DNA from: Ramazzottius varieornatus
Taxonomy: Eukaryota; Tardigrada; Eutardigrada; Parachela; Ramazzottiidae
Assembly: GCA_001949185.1 (NCBI GenBank)
Contig: BDGG01000003.1
Span: 4,647,092 to 4,711,091, forward strand
DNA: 64,000 nucleotides
Direction: 5' to 3'
The position numbers were made by a program, and so were the translations under genes. The notes under the pieces are model-generated. The model was not told the origin of the DNA. It saw only the letters and a program-made list of their open reading frames with translations, and did not search any database. This document shows, piece after piece, positions 12,701-25,316 of the stretch (within the stretch, counting starts at the first letter, position 1; each line of letters opens with the position of its first letter).

Positions 12701-13741
12701 GTTCACGGGTCCCTCCAACAGTTTCCTTTCATATCTGAACGATCACTTCTTTCTGCAGACCTTGCTTCCCATCTTTCGGCTACGAGGAGAGGCATCCAGA
12801 AAACCCATTGCTTTCATCGGTGAGAACAATTTGGCTCTGGGAATTTTCATGTGCTTTCTTCATCGACCTATTTGCTTTCGTGTTTGCTCGCCAGTCAAGT
12901 ACAATCATTTAACATCGAGAATCTACGAGTACTGCACTTAGGCTCTTGGCGCACTACCCAGCTAGCTGAACCTTGAAGGACCTGCAGGAGAACAAGGCCA
13001 GTGTGGAGCGGAGTATGTAAAACCTTGCACGCATCGATTGGCTTCTCCCATAAAGAGTCCCAAATTGCATTAGTGGGCACAAAACCACAGTGTACGTTTT
13101 CGATACGAGGCCTGCTCTAATTCCCGCCTATGTTTGGCTTTATCAACACTCTATTTAACGCGCGTGCACCAAAGGTTCCCCACGTTCCGTTATACATATA
13201 CATGGTTCAGTCTGCGGATTAATCGATGGTGCATATCGATCGACGTCCTCGCTGTGTCTGCCAATCGCAAAGAATTGTGCACAGCTGGAGATCAGCAGCA
13301 AACAGTAAAAGTCTCCTCCGTGTGTGAAAGTGCAGCTATCTTGGCTCGTCTTCCAAAGGGAAGACCTCAATCGAGCGAGTCGGTTTCCACATCGTCCTGG
13401 CTTTGGACAAAGATAGACTGTATGTTGGAGATACACGCATGTTTAATTATTCCTCTCGTATGGCTCTGTTCTACTGTGCCAACGCGATCGTTAACATCAG
13501 CTCGCTTTCTTCTTTTCAGACGCCAGTCTTCCTCCTTGCGATCGCCAAGGTCGCCTTCCCCATTACGTAAATTTAGCTTCGTGATGAACCTGTCCACTCT
13601 GGTAATGATCAGAAATTACTGACGGACATTCTTCCGTCCTTGACTTCCGGAAATGAACATTCCCCTTCAAGGTTGCAAATTCGACAATATTCGGTTGGAA
13701 TATTTCTGAATATTTCTGCATTTTATGGAATAGTTGGGCGA
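9799..13741. other. Long non-coding interval between divergent two-TM genes
   Basis: About 3.9 kb between the starts of two divergent genes. I find no exon with protein-family character on either strand; open frames such as 9932-10318 (+) and 11757-12041 (-) have unconvincing composition. Family A repeats are absent here, unlike in most introns. A shared regulatory region or distant 5' UTR exons are the likely content. Confidence 0.45.
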
Positions 13742-15024
13742 ATGATGATGTTCGCCGGGACGACCGATCATCACACTGGTGGCAGAATCGCCCCTCCCGG
13801 AAATGGGCCCCATCGACACTGGCGCTTTCCGCCGTGGATGGTATGGGGAGGTCTTCACGAACAACAGAGAAATTACCGGAGTTTCAACCCTCCCCCTTTC
13901 ATCCGACGCATTCCACCTCGAAGTCATACCATCAGTTCCGATTTCAAGATTTGTGATTGCCCCATCGTCTGCTATTTTTCCATGTCCATTTCCTTGATAT
14001 TGATCGGATGTCTGACCACCTTCTTCGTGCTCGACGATACATTCGATAGCTTTTCACATGCGGTGTCGCAACTGTGGCTGGTTGGTCCGCTCTTCATCTC
14101 ATGCGGCATTGTTATCTTTGTGCGTACTGTGATATTCATGAGAAGGAAGAGAATGATGCAACGGCAAAGAACGGTGAAAACATGTTTTCAAATTTTCTGG
14201 CGACTGTTTATTTTTCTTGTTGACCGTTAATTATCTTGCTTATTTTATCTCCAGGAGCTGAGGCGAAGAAGACGTCTTCATCGAAGGTCCCCGACCGACG
14301 GACGCCACATCGATGTCGAAGCTGCCTGCAGTCGAAGGTATGAGCCTCGTAGAGCTACGCCAATGTGGAACCAATATCGATGAAGATTTTCATGTCAATT
14401 ATTTGGGTGCTCGGCAGCCATATTCGACAAGAACATTTATCGAATTGGCGCAGGCTTTGGGCCTGTAACACTGACAGCGTGCGTCACTTGAGAAGACGAT
14501 CCGGTCGAGTTTGTTTGCCGAGTTCCCATCTCGTTCATTATTCTAAACATCTTTTTGGTCGGTTCTTTTTTAGTCGCTAAAATAATGCTCGTTTTCCGTT
14601 TCAGGGATTCCTTCTCGTCGCTTCCGCCAGATTACGAGGCCGTGATAAATGGCGTATATTCCTCTTTTACTCCTCGCCATCATTCGTTGTCGTCAGCCCG
14701 CGGGCGTCGGCTTTCCCATCAGTACCAGCGTCCATCATTAGCATTCTTGAATCTTGAAGAGCCTCCACCTTCGTATGACGAAGTTACTAGACTTCCTTTT
14801 ACTACAAGAGCTCCGCGCTATGTCGATGTCCAAGCGGCGCTGGGACCAAATGGACCGATCTCAACCATCCAGAATGAAGTGCGCCGCTTCTCGACCAACC
14901 GTATAACTTCTTCCACAGGTATGGTTTCCAGCACAGAAAGTTTGTAGACCACATTTCAACAATGGCCGTTTGCTTCCTTGCAGTGATCCCGAAAAGTAAT
15001 CTCGATCGTGCGTCGAAGGTTTAG
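13742..15024 (+). CDS. Two-TM membrane protein with PPxY motifs
   Basis: Four exons: 13742-14173, 14255-14337, 14605-14918, 14984-15024 (289 aa, all phases agree). A Pro/Gly/Arg-rich N-terminal 80 residues precede two TM helices (VCYFSMSISLILIGCLTTFF and LWLVGPLFISCGIVIFVRTV). Then comes a strongly basic stretch (MRRKRMMQRQR, LRRRRRLHRR). The cytosolic tail has two PPxY-type motifs, PPDYEAV and PPPSYDEV, which are ligands for WW domains such as those of Nedd4 ubiquitin ligases (family knowledge). An adaptor or trafficking role is therefore inferred. If the last intron is retained, the frame ends at 14947 instead. AATAAA lies at 15286-15291. The 5' start is the first Met of a cluster and could lie further upstream. 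Confidence 0.6.
14422..14523. repeat. Family A hairpin
   Basis: Single copy in an intron of the PPxY two-TM gene. Confidence 0.8.
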
Positions 15025-15931
15025 GGTTCCCATATGATGGGTTCCCGCCAGAGGACAACGAGGAACCGCGCGATGCGCAGTTGCTTCGGCGTGCACTCTT
15101 GATCTAATCCATATTAATGTGAATAGAAGAAATTCGACTGCTGTTAAGAAATTAAGGCAGGAAGTCTACACGTACTTCTGCTGGTGGAGTTCGTTGGGTG
15201 GTTTGATGTTTGTGACTTGTCAACTTTAGTACGCACAGACAGCCTATCTGGATCCTTTCCTGTCCTTCGAGTTACCCAAGTATGTAATAAATAATGGACA
15301 TGGTCTCGTCCGACTTCCGCTTATACTATCGGCAACCGGTGGATCGGGGAGCAGTAGACTGCAGTTGATGAGGCTGGGCCTGGCTGGCGCTTTCCGGTCG
15401 AGAAACGACGTGACTTCCCGAGATCGTTGCAGATCCGGAGGAGAAATGGCAGAAAAAAACCTTTGTTATCTGTAACTGGCGTAGTCGACATGTAATTTTG
15501 AGTTGTCTCGTGGAGAGGTTAGCCAGCTTCTGCGTTCGCTGCACAACGAGTACTATGTTCACTCGCGGTGGCGGAAAAGTTTGTTCTACGGTGTAGGATG
15601 CATGCGCAGCCTCGATCCGGTACCGTGCTGCTGCTCATAGTTATTACTCATTACGTGCTTCACATTATATAACACACCGTTACATAATACAGGCTTACAT
15701 ACTGCTGTACACCCTTACATCTCTTACATCGCAAATTACACATTACCTTACAAGGCTCACATCGCACTCTCCTCACAGTAGTATTCTTTGCTTCTTCCCT
15801 GAAGTCGAAGGCAGAAGTACATCGGAGTGCTCCCGCAAATACATGTGATACTTCTTCGGGGAATCTTTTGAACCGTGGTATAACGCGTTCTGGTAATTCA
15901 CGCAGGGATCGGTTGTTGGATATACTCAGCG
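15025..15931. other. Intergenic with a TTACAT-rich stretch
   Basis: This is the 3' flank of the two-TM gene and 5' flank of NADK2. Between about 15661 and 15775 the motif TTACAT or close variants recur many times, a low-complexity degenerate repeat. No coding exon is seen. Confidence 0.45.
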
Positions 15932-18110
15932 ATGGTCTTATGGCGGCGGAGCGCTCTGCATCAACTACAAAATTCCGTAAGTGTGTATTATCTATGAGTT
16001 GTTTCTTCTTCGGTCTGTTGTCACAGTCCTCTCTGGTTTCAGATTCAGGCACGAGGACTAACCGGAAGTTTCCACAGGAGTAAGCCCATTGCTTCGACGG
16101 CAGGTTCCGACGACCGGGCCAAGTCATCGATGTCTCGCAAAGCAAGTCCGGATGGCCGATCCATACAAGCTTTTCGCCCTAAGAAAGTTTTGGTCCTGTC
16201 AAAGATCACCCGATATGAATTCGAGAAGCAGAAACAGTCACCGCTTACGGACGAAGAGCTTGCGGAAGCGGTAGGTATTATTCTCTATCTCGTAGCACTT
16301 GTGGGGCGCTCGGCTGACAAACTCGACAAAATCGTTTCTTCAAGCCGCGCACGGTCCCGGTCTTATTGAGGGAGCGCATGGGCCACCTAGATATCTGCAT
16401 CGCTTAATTACTCACGCTTTCATTTCTTTGTAGCTAGCAAAGAAAGGATCTAATCTAGCAACGTTGAAGAAGTACCATGACTTTCACAAGGAACAAGCCC
16501 ACAACATTGTGAAAAGTCTCACGTAGGTGCGAGTTGACTTTTACTCACCTGTAGTCCTGTATAACAGTAATTTGATCGTAAGTACCGGCAGAAGAACCGA
16601 AAGTGAGAACGCTATCAGTATCGGAGCCTCGCGTTACAGATTTTCTTTTGTTTCAGAGAAAGAAAGATCGAAGCTCACATAGTGAATCGTTACGAGTACG
16701 GACCGGAGACTGTCAAATGGGCTGACGCCATCATTACCGCCGGTGGAGATGGAACGTTCCTGCTCGGAGCTAGTATGGTTAAGGATGCCAGAGTACCCAT
16801 AATAGGAGTCAACACAGACCCAAGAAGGTACTTTACGGACAGATTAAACGTTAACCGTCCAGTTCAAGATGTTCCTTTCAGATCCGAGGGTTATCTTTGC
16901 CTGCCGAAGGAAGATTCTCTCAGCTTCCCTGCATCGTTAGACAAGCTTCTCGACCAACAGTTCCGTTGGGCGTATCGTCAAAGGATCCGGGTCGAGCTGT
17001 CAGGTCCGCATGCCATGGAAGCTCCTGTTGAACTACACGAGCAAGAACTCGATTTTCCGCGGCACAAGTTCGCTGACTTTGCGGTGGACCTTGACGATAA
17101 GAACGAAGAACCTTCGTCTAAAGACAATGCAACTTCCACTGCGCCAGGGACATCTAGTCAGGAGACCTTCTCCCGCGTCCTCCCCGAATGTGCCTTGAAT
17201 GAAGTTTTTATCGGTGAATCTCTGTCTTCACGGTAGGTACGGGATTCTTTATCGCTGTAGTTACTTTTTATTCTTTGGGAGCTCAGCAAACAAACCCGAC
17301 AGGATCGTTTCTTCAAGTGCCGCATGCTTTCCGCTTATAACACCGTAACCGTGCGCCACTTTACATGACAATCAGAATCGAAAAGATCGGTTTTTTAAGT
17401 GGCGCAGACTTACAGCTTATAGCACCAGAAATGTGCGCCACGTGAGAAAATGGTTTTGTCGATTTGGTTTACTGCCTCTGATTTCGCTGGTTCGAGGTTT
17501 TTTCGTGTTGTAGGGTTTCGTACTATGAAATCACCGTGGACAACTATCCTGCTCAGAAACAGAAGAGCTCCGGTGTGGCCATCTGTACGGGAACTGGTTC
17601 GAGGTCTTGGGCCTTCAACATCAACAAGCTGACGAAACAAGCTACTGCCTCCATCATCAATATCAGTACGTTCCGGGCATTAGTACCAAGTTACTATTTA
17701 CTGATGTTCCTTGTTGTGTGGTTGCAGTTCGAGAAACTTCGCTTCTGCCGATTCCCTCTGAAGATGAGTACATCGAGATGATCACTTCCCGTTTCAACGA
17801 CAAACTCTTGTTCGATCCGAGTGACGAAAGGATGGTCTATACAGTTCGCGATCCGGTGTCGAACAGAGTGTACGGTGCCGAGAACCCAAGAGGCTATGCT
17901 CAACGGTGAGGTGCTACGTACTGCCGTGTTCGCCGAAAGGTTTCAGATGGAAAACGAGAGGTGTCTTTTGTTAGGGTTACGATCAAGTCTCGATGCAGCG
18001 ATGCTTCGTTGGTCATCGACGGCGGATCTTCTTACAAGTTTAACGATGGAGCGACCGCAGTGTTCACAATCAACCCAGAAGACGCATTGCGGACTGTACA
18101 GTTGTTATAG
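15932..18110 (+). CDS. NADK2: Mitochondrial NAD kinase
   Basis: Seven exons, phases agree: 15932-15976, 16043-16270, 16434-16522, 16657-17232, 17514-17665, 17728-17905, 17975-18110 (467 aa). The enzyme phosphorylates NAD+ to NADP+ in the matrix. The N terminus (MVLWRRSALHQLQNSIQARG) is Arg-rich without acids, as expected of a matrix presequence. Diagnostic blocks are RPKKVLVLSKITRYE, the nucleotide-binding GGDGTFL, IGVNTDP, SEGYLCLP, FRWAYRQRIR, LNEVFIGESLSSR and KQKSSGVAICTGTGS, which match NADK2 rather than cytosolic NADK. The start is chosen because exon 1 in this frame gives an uninterrupted presequence; the other frames stop. The gene is convergent with the V-ATPase d gene, 396 bp apart. 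Two introns hold family A repeats. Confidence 0.9.
16312..16380. repeat. Family A, degraded
   Basis: Left arm is clear (CTGACAAACTCGACAAAATC), right arm mostly lost; NADK2 intron 2. Confidence 0.6.
17281..17478. repeat. Family A dimer
   Basis: Two cores in the NADK2 intron 17233-17513. Confidence 0.85.
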
Positions 18111-18506
18111 ATCTTGTTTTTAACCCTTAGAGAACAATAACTGAAATCCATATTGCTCATGTTTGAAATTTTATTCTTGCCTTGTCTCGATAGAGAACCT
18201 TTTTCTAGCTCGAAGTTTTCTTTGTTATACACTATTTTAACGTTTGACAGTGAAACGATTATCGTGCATATATTCATAAGGAATTCCACCGGAAACTCAA
18301 CTGTAAGTAAAACATACAAGCGCCTGACGACTGGTGGAAACTTTCGACGAAATAGACAACTGAAGCAACGGTATCGACTGGGTAAATGGAAAATGAAGTG
18401 GCTGAAAACATAAAGCTGACACGAACAAAGATAATTTACATCACAAGGTATGCCGGTATGTATACAGGATAGATCGTTACACATGCTCCGAAACTGCTTT
18501 CAAAGA
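18111..18506. other. Short convergent intergenic
   Basis: AT-richer 3' flank shared by NADK2 (+) and the V-ATPase d gene (-). Nothing further is recognised. Confidence 0.5.
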
Positions 18507-20015
18507 TCAGAAAATTGGAATGTAGTTGTCGATCTTGGTTCGATGGCGTTGAGCCACGCACTCGGCAATCCACACAATGTTTCGACATTCTTGCTCCTTC
18601 AGCTTGAAGAGCGAATAGAAGACGCCATAGTGGAACTGCTGCATGAACCCATTCACGTTCAACTTAACCTGCAAACAGAAGCGCAAGTTGCAAGACTGTG
18701 TTCTCCAAGGTCTGAAAAAGAGATGCGTACCTCATATTCGAAGAACTTGTCTTCCAAGGTCTTCTCGCCACCTTGTCCTTGCGTCCCAATATCGTCGAAG
18801 ATCTTCTTGTACTCTGCAAAGTTCTCCGCCACCATCCGAACTTGATCGTAGTCTGATGCCCGAGTTAGACCAGCGATACCATACGGGTATAGCTTCCCAC
18901 ATGTCGGGTACAAATTCACACGATCGTCCTTCGACAGCTCTGTTCCGAAGGAGTTGATCGTGATGGTGAAGCATCGACGATCCGCTTCAAACTTGAAAGT
19001 AAAACAATAGTTATCCTCTACAAGACTATCTTCGTGCGAATTTGCTCTACTACTTACAGCTAGAATTTCGCACATGACTTCTCTCGTCGTTCCGCCCAAG
19101 CCATAGCAGAAATCGTAGAAGGCTTCCAAGTAGGCCTACGAAGGATATAACATAATAAAAAGATGTTTTCTCGCGTGACGCATTTTCTGCTTCCTACTGG
19201 CTGGAAATGTGCGCCACTTGCAGAAACGATCTCGTCGAGTCTGCTTGCCGAACCCCCAAATAAATATTTTTGTTCCTTACCTTGTACAGTTTGTTACGGA
19301 TGATTTCAATGTTCATTTCGTCTAGATCTTGCTCCGAGATGCAGTCCGCGAAGAAGGGTGCCAGTGGGGTGTCCACAATGACTGCATTGTACAGCTCAGC
19401 TGTGGTCGAGGCGATGTTCAGAGCCTCCATCTGTTCGAAGCTGCCCAGTGGATGACACTTGGCGATCAACTCGCCAATGGGGCGACCGTGAAGACTTCCC
19501 GTAATCAACAGGACGATGTTGTCGATCATGTAGGAATACCTGGAGAAGACATCCAAGTTAACTTCCTGTCCGTATATCATAAGAGAAAATGATAAGGATG
19601 ATTAGCTCACGTGACATAGTCCAGAAAGGTGCTGAGAGGTTCCACAGCTTGATTCCTGATGTGACGAAACTCCTGGACCATCTTCTCTTTCAGCTTCTCG
19701 TCGATGACAGCTACTTGTAGGGGACTAGGCTCATTCGCGAGGAAGTTTCCATAGTCTGTGCTTTGCAGATGCAGTTTCAAATCTGTAATTAACAAAGCAT
19801 GTCGTATGACCGGAAGTGATGCTAGACTCCGTCAGTAGAGCTTTCAACCACCTTCCAAAGTAGCTGGATTTCTTACCATCGATGGTCTCACACTGTACCA
19901 AGTTCAGGTAGTCCGTTCTGTTGAGAATTCCAGCTTTGAAACCTCGAGCCAGTCCTTCGAGGTAGCCATCGTCGATGTTGAAACGCACTTCGGGAAACCA
20001 TCTGTCCAGAAACAT
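18507..20015 (-). CDS. ATP6V0D: V-type proton ATPase subunit d
   Basis: Six minus-strand exons: 20015-19877, 19782-19611, 19539-19281, 19135-19058, 18991-18731, 18668-18507 (356 aa; human d1 is 351). Subunit d couples the central stalk of the V1 sector to the membrane V0 ring in acidic organelles. Conserved blocks visible: [96 protein letters not shown] and the C-terminal [10 protein letters not shown]-type ending. A family A repeat sits in the intron at 19136-19280. The N terminus ([13 protein letters not shown]) aligns with the normal start of the family. Confidence 0.93.
19163..19256. repeat. Family A hairpin
   Basis: Left arm truncated; lies in a V-ATPase d intron. Confidence 0.75.
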
Positions 20016-20900
20016 CTTCGACTTGGCTGGAAATCCGCGCTGCTCACTTAGGACGCCTCGGTAATCTACAGTTATCGATGACAGGAGAACTCAGGAAGTG
20101 AATGCAGAACTCAGATCGGAAAGGGGAGAAACCGAGAAGGTGAAATGTCTGCACTCATAAAGAGAATCGCATCCACGCCTTCATGTTGACAATATTTCCA
20201 GCACTAAAGAGTTGCGCGGTCTGGGAGGGGCATTTGACGGGATGCCTAATCGTGTTGCGATATGTTCGTAACCGAAGACCGGGTAAATCCGTGCTCGGCT
20301 CTGTCAACTGGCAGCCAGCTTTGGTGAGCCGTACGCGCTACAAGTTCCACTGAACTGCCTCGCATCACCACGATGAACAAAAACGTACAGCTTACCATCA
20401 AAATGATCCACATTCAAATAAACAGCGAAATAGGCTGATTGCCTGATTACTCCTTTCCTAGTCAAACTGTTGTAAGATTTTCGCGTCATTTTCCCGGAGT
20501 AAACCCGATTTCGAAGGAATATTTTCTGGGTCTACCGTTCTCTTTTACCATAACACTTGTAGGTCACTCATCGTTTTTGGACCTGTTGGTGAGGATAGAA
20601 TGGAGAACGCTCAGGAGCTGAAGGATTGATTCGGTCGTTGTTGGGAGCGATGAACGGCTCTGGACTGCAGACCATTCATTGCATCATTGATCGACGCTGA
20701 CTTCATCTGACGGAAAATCTTCCCAGGAAGAGTGAGTTATTCCTGTGTGAATCCTGAAAGGGAGTACACAACCGTGTATTCAGACGTTCGTTACTCGTTA
20801 TCATAAGCTGTCTGGGGAATTATTCTTTGGGTTATAGGTGGGCGCACTCAGCTGATCGCCCCGCCACTTCTTATGTCTTTCCTGACCATCTCATGTTGCT
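20016..20900. other. Divergent promoter interval, V-ATPase d / OPA1
   Basis: About 0.9 kb head-to-head between two housekeeping genes. No exon, repeat or RNA gene is recognised; a bidirectional promoter is inferred from the layout only. Confidence 0.45.
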
Positions 20901-23900
20901 ATGAGGTACATATCTTCCATGAAACGTGAGATCATCAATAGCCGAAACGTCCGGCGCTACCACGCTCTTTCCCACGCCAAGAGACAGCCATGTACCCTGA
21001 TCCTTCGTGTGCCGCGTCCTCTGGTTGGCACTCCCGTCATGGGTGTTCGTTACTTTGGGATCGGCCTTCTTGCTCGTCAGCTGCTCAAAGTACGCTACTG
21101 GATTCTCGGAGGTTCGGTGGCAGGAGGTGTAGCCCTGAAGGACAAATATAACAACCTCAAGCAACAGCTACCGGACATACCCGATTTCACTCAGTTCTTC
21201 CCGGAGGCGACTGCAGATGAGCTGCACCAAATGTGGGATCGGATAAAGGAGAGGGCTGAAAGTGGTAGCGGAACGCTGGCTGGCTTTGCTCATGACAGGC
21301 TGAATCGGGCCAATACATGGCTGCTCGATTTGGAGAAGTCACTGGGAAGCCAGATACGAAATGGAATTACGGAAGGACCAAGCACGGCCGTAGCAAATAT
21401 TTCAGATACGGAAACTGAAGGTACTTCATTTGCCCACGTCTGACGTCACGAGTAATCGCTCGGTAAATGGTGGGCGTGTGTAACTTGCTCGAATTTGTCG
21501 CGTCTGATCGTGATGTCGTACGCCAGTTGTTGTAGAGCTGGTGTAATGCTGTCATGTCATGTTACATCACGTATTGCATTTCTTGTGTTTTCAGGGCCGG
21601 AAAGAGGGAGTATTTTCCCTCTCGCTGTACTCGCAAACACGGCTCCAGTACCTAAGGAGACCATCGAGGAACGGAGAAAGCGTGCTGAACAAGAACGACA
21701 ACTGCGAGAGATGGAAGACGAGTTAAGAAGGCTTCACTCCGCAGGCCAACTAGCAATCGACCGTCTAGAAGCTGAAAACCGGGAGCTTCGCGACACTCTC
21801 AACAACATCCGCGATGCCAGTCCGGAGTCACGGGCGGTGAGGTCATCTTCTCAAAGCCCCATCGAGATGTACTCCGAGATACTGGACCTACTTTCGACGT
21901 ACGACAGCAACTTTAATACACAAGATCATCTACCGAGAATAGTCGTCGTTGGTGACCAAAGCGCGGGCAAAACTAGCGTCTTGGAAATGATTGCTCAAGC
22001 CAGGATATTTCCTCGTGGCGCCGGCGAAATGATGACTCGTGCTCCTGTTCAGGTAAGGTGAACTGCAATGACCAAAACTTGACAGAAATCTGCGAACAAA
22101 ACTCTGGACCTCGGCAAACAAACTCGACCAGATTGTTTTTCCAAGTGGCGCACGTTCGAGTTAAGAACAGTGGATGCATGCGCCACTTGAGTCGAGTTTG
22201 TGTACCTAGCTCCTTCTTGATGTCATGTCATATATGTCGTGCATGTGATGTCCTACTGTGTTATGTCATGTTGTACCGAATTAAATTTTGAAACTGGTTG
22301 GATTTGCAGGTGACCCTGAGTGACGGACCAGATCGCATCGCTCGCTTCCGTGATTCCAGTCGTGACTACGATCTGGATAACGAACGGGACTTGGTGGATC
22401 TTCGGAGAGAGATCGAACAAAGAATGCGCGCCAGTGTCCGCGGTGGTCGCACAGTCAGCAAAGATGTGATATCCTTGTCGGTGAAGGGTCCTGGGCTAAG
22501 CCGGATGGTCCTGGTGGACCTTCCGGGCATCATAGCCACCGTCACAGCCGAAATGGCTTCCGATACCAAAGACACAATATACTCACTCAGCAAATCGTAC
22601 ATGAAGAACCCTAATGCCATCATATTGTGCATACAAGATGGCTCGATTGACGCGGAAAGAAGTAACGTGACAGACTTGGTCAGCTCCATCGATCCAGACG
22701 GTGCGAGGTAGCTAACAAGCTTCTTTTCACAATTGAAGATTACAATCACCGAACATTCCAGAAGTGAATTTCTGGTGGCTGTAATTGGAACATAGACAAA
22801 AATACTCTACAAGTTTGTTTAGTTAAGTGGCGCACGCTTCCGGCCAGTAACACTGGTCATGTGCGCAACTTGTGAGAGCAGCCTTCTCGAGTTTTCCAAG
22901 CGGCGCATGCTGTCAGCCAGTAATACCGCTATAACGCGCCACTTGGAAAAATAATCTTGTGGAGTTTGTCTGCCGAGCTTCCAACTGGATTTCTGAACCT
23001 TTTGGCTGAACTTCACTCCCCGTAGCTTTCATCGAAAGTACGAGGTATCTCGATTAAAAACCAGATTTCAAAAGCATAATGTCAGCGTGGTAGGACCAGA
23101 CCGCACACAAAAACTGATTTGACTGAACTGGTTTTTTTTTAACTTTAGGACGATTTTCGTACTGACAAAGATCGATGTGGCCGAGAAGTCTGTGATGAAC
23201 CCAGAAAGGATAAAGAAGATCCTCGAAGGTCGGCTGTTCCCCATGCGTGCTCTGGGGTACTTTGCTGTGGTGACAGGAAGAGGTAACGTGTCAGACAGCA
23301 TTGAAGACATCCAAGCCTACGAACAGGACTACTTCAAGAACTCTGCGCTGTTGAAGAAAGGAGTCTTTAAGCCATACCAGACCACCACGAAGAACCTGAG
23401 TCACGCCGTGTCAGAACGGTTCTGGAAGATGGTGAGGGACACAGTGGAGGCGCAGTCATTACAGTTAAAGGCTCAACGGTTCAACCTGGAAGCCGAGTGG
23501 AAGAACCATTTCCCGAAATACCGGCCGATGGACCGCAAAGAACTGTATGAAAGATCGAGAGTCAAGATCATGGACGATGTCATGTCTGCTTGTCTGAGCA
23601 CGAACGTCAACTGGGTCTGTTAAAAGAAATTTCCGAACGATTTCGGCCTAAGCAAGTGGCGCACGCTCTAGCCAATAACATCAGAAGCGTGCGCCATTTC
23701 GGAAAAACAATCTAACTCCACAAGATCGGTTCTCCGAGTGGCGCATGCTTTGGGCTAGCTACACCGAGAACGTGCGCCACTTTGGAAAAACAGTTGTGTC
23801 TATTTGCCGAGCTGCCATTATTTTACCATATCTCTTTATTCTTCCAGGTGCGGAATATCGAGGAGTCGTTATGGCGGCGCTTCTCTCCCTACCTCTTTGA

Positions 23901-24930
23901 CAACGTTTACTTCACGGCCGCCGCCGCCGAAACTCGTCCGATGTTCAACACCATCATCGACATTAAGCTGCGCGAATGGAAAGAGAAGAACCTGGAGCAC
24001 ATGTGCCTGACGGTCGGTTCCGACGCCATGAAGCTGGAGATGCGCAACATCGTGGCCAAGGCCCCCTCTGAAGGTGAACAAGACCCCATCTACGACGCAG
24101 TCAAGAAAGCCGCGGTGGAGATGGCTCTCGATAGACACAAGTGGGAACGTCAAGCAGTCGATCGGTTAAGAACGTTAGTGACGAACGCCTTGGACGATAA
24201 CTCGATAGCCAGTAGTCTCATGTGGGACCACGCGGTCGAGTTCTGGCAGACTGCCTTAAGTGAGAAGTTGGCTGAGTTAAGAGGTAGGCTCAAGGAAGAA
24301 ACAGGGCCGGGTTTCACGGAGAAGTGGGCAATGTGGAAGTCGGTGAAACCTGAACAGAAGATAGCGTCTGAAGCTTTGATTGAGCTGGAGAAGCTGCAGA
24401 AAAGTATAGGCGATAAAAAGGCACCCTTCTTGTTCGATCTCTCACCCGATGATCTGAACGCGGTGAAGAAGAACCTGGAATTGAAGAAGGTGGTGGTGGA
24501 AGCGGACATGGTGCAACGGCTGTGGAGTCTGTTGAGAAGGCAGAATTTCCTGAAGGATTCCATGAAGCGAGCGGACGCTTGTCGCAATTCGTTTTATTAT
24601 TTTAAGAAGGGCAGTTTGGATGAGGATATGAACTGTGATGATGTACTACTGTTTTCCCGAGTGAGAAGAATGATCAGCCAGACTAGTCGGTCACTGGCTC
24701 AGCAGATCGACGAGTCGGAAATCCGAAGGTTCGAGAGGGAACTGAAGAGGGCCGTCAATGATATCGGGCAGGACAAGGAAGGGCTGCAGACGTACTTTGC
24801 CGGGAAAAGAGTGGAGCTGGCGGAGAAGCTGAAACAAGTTCGGCAGATTCAAACGAAGCTAGACTTGTTCGTGGCCACTCTTTCTGATGAGGAGAAAACT
24901 AAAAGGGCCAAGTTGGGTTTTGCCGTATAG
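20901..24930 (+). CDS. OPA1: OPA1 dynamin-like GTPase of the mitochondrial inner membrane
   Basis: Five exons: 20901-21420, 21595-22052, 22310-22707, 23149-23614, 23848-24930 (974 aa; human about 960). It drives inner-membrane fusion and shapes cristae. A basic presequence ([20 protein letters not shown]) is followed by a TM segment in the OPA1-like context [16 protein letters not shown], a coiled coil (about 220-275), and the GTPase domain with G1 [10 protein letters not shown]3 DLPG and G4 TKID. The long last exon encodes the stalk/GED-like helices. The donor ending exon 4 is weak (gtctgt at 23615); an alternative nine bases upstream keeps the frame too. Three introns carry family A repeats, two of them dimers. 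The start is the first in-frame ATG with a targeting sequence. Confidence 0.92.
22111..22212. repeat. Family A hairpin
   Basis: OPA1 intron 2; the left end CTCGGCAAACAAACTCGACC is intact, the right arm has a deletion. Confidence 0.85.
22809..22983. repeat. Family A dimer
   Basis: Two cores in OPA1 intron 3. Confidence 0.85.
23645..23816. repeat. Family A dimer
   Basis: Two cores in OPA1 intron 4, close to the weak donor. Confidence 0.85.
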
Positions 24931-25316
24931 TCTTTAACTGTGTGATTTCTCTTATCTTCTTTGATGTAGAAAAGTGTTCTTCCCTTCTTGCGCAGTTGTT
25001 AGTTTGCTTTCTTACTCGATGGTTTTCAGTGTTAATGTTAGCAAAGTTTTATGAATTTGCCCGGTAAATTATCAAAACATTGGAATCCAAACTTCAGAAA
25101 GTGAATTTGTTCGGTCTCGGAGGAAGATTCCGAATATTTGACATCATCCACCTGCGCACAGCGAGCCCTGTATTTATTAGGGACATATGCGTATGTACGA
25201 AATATGTGCGAAATCTCAGAAATGGTTCGACTGTCAGCCTTTCTGTTATGTATAACACAGCCTTGCATAATCACTGATTACTGTAATGCGATGGAAACGC
25301 GACAGTTGGTTGACTG
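24931..25316. other. Convergent intergenic, OPA1 / lipocalin
   Basis: 3' flanks of two convergent genes; no recognised element. Confidence 0.5.
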
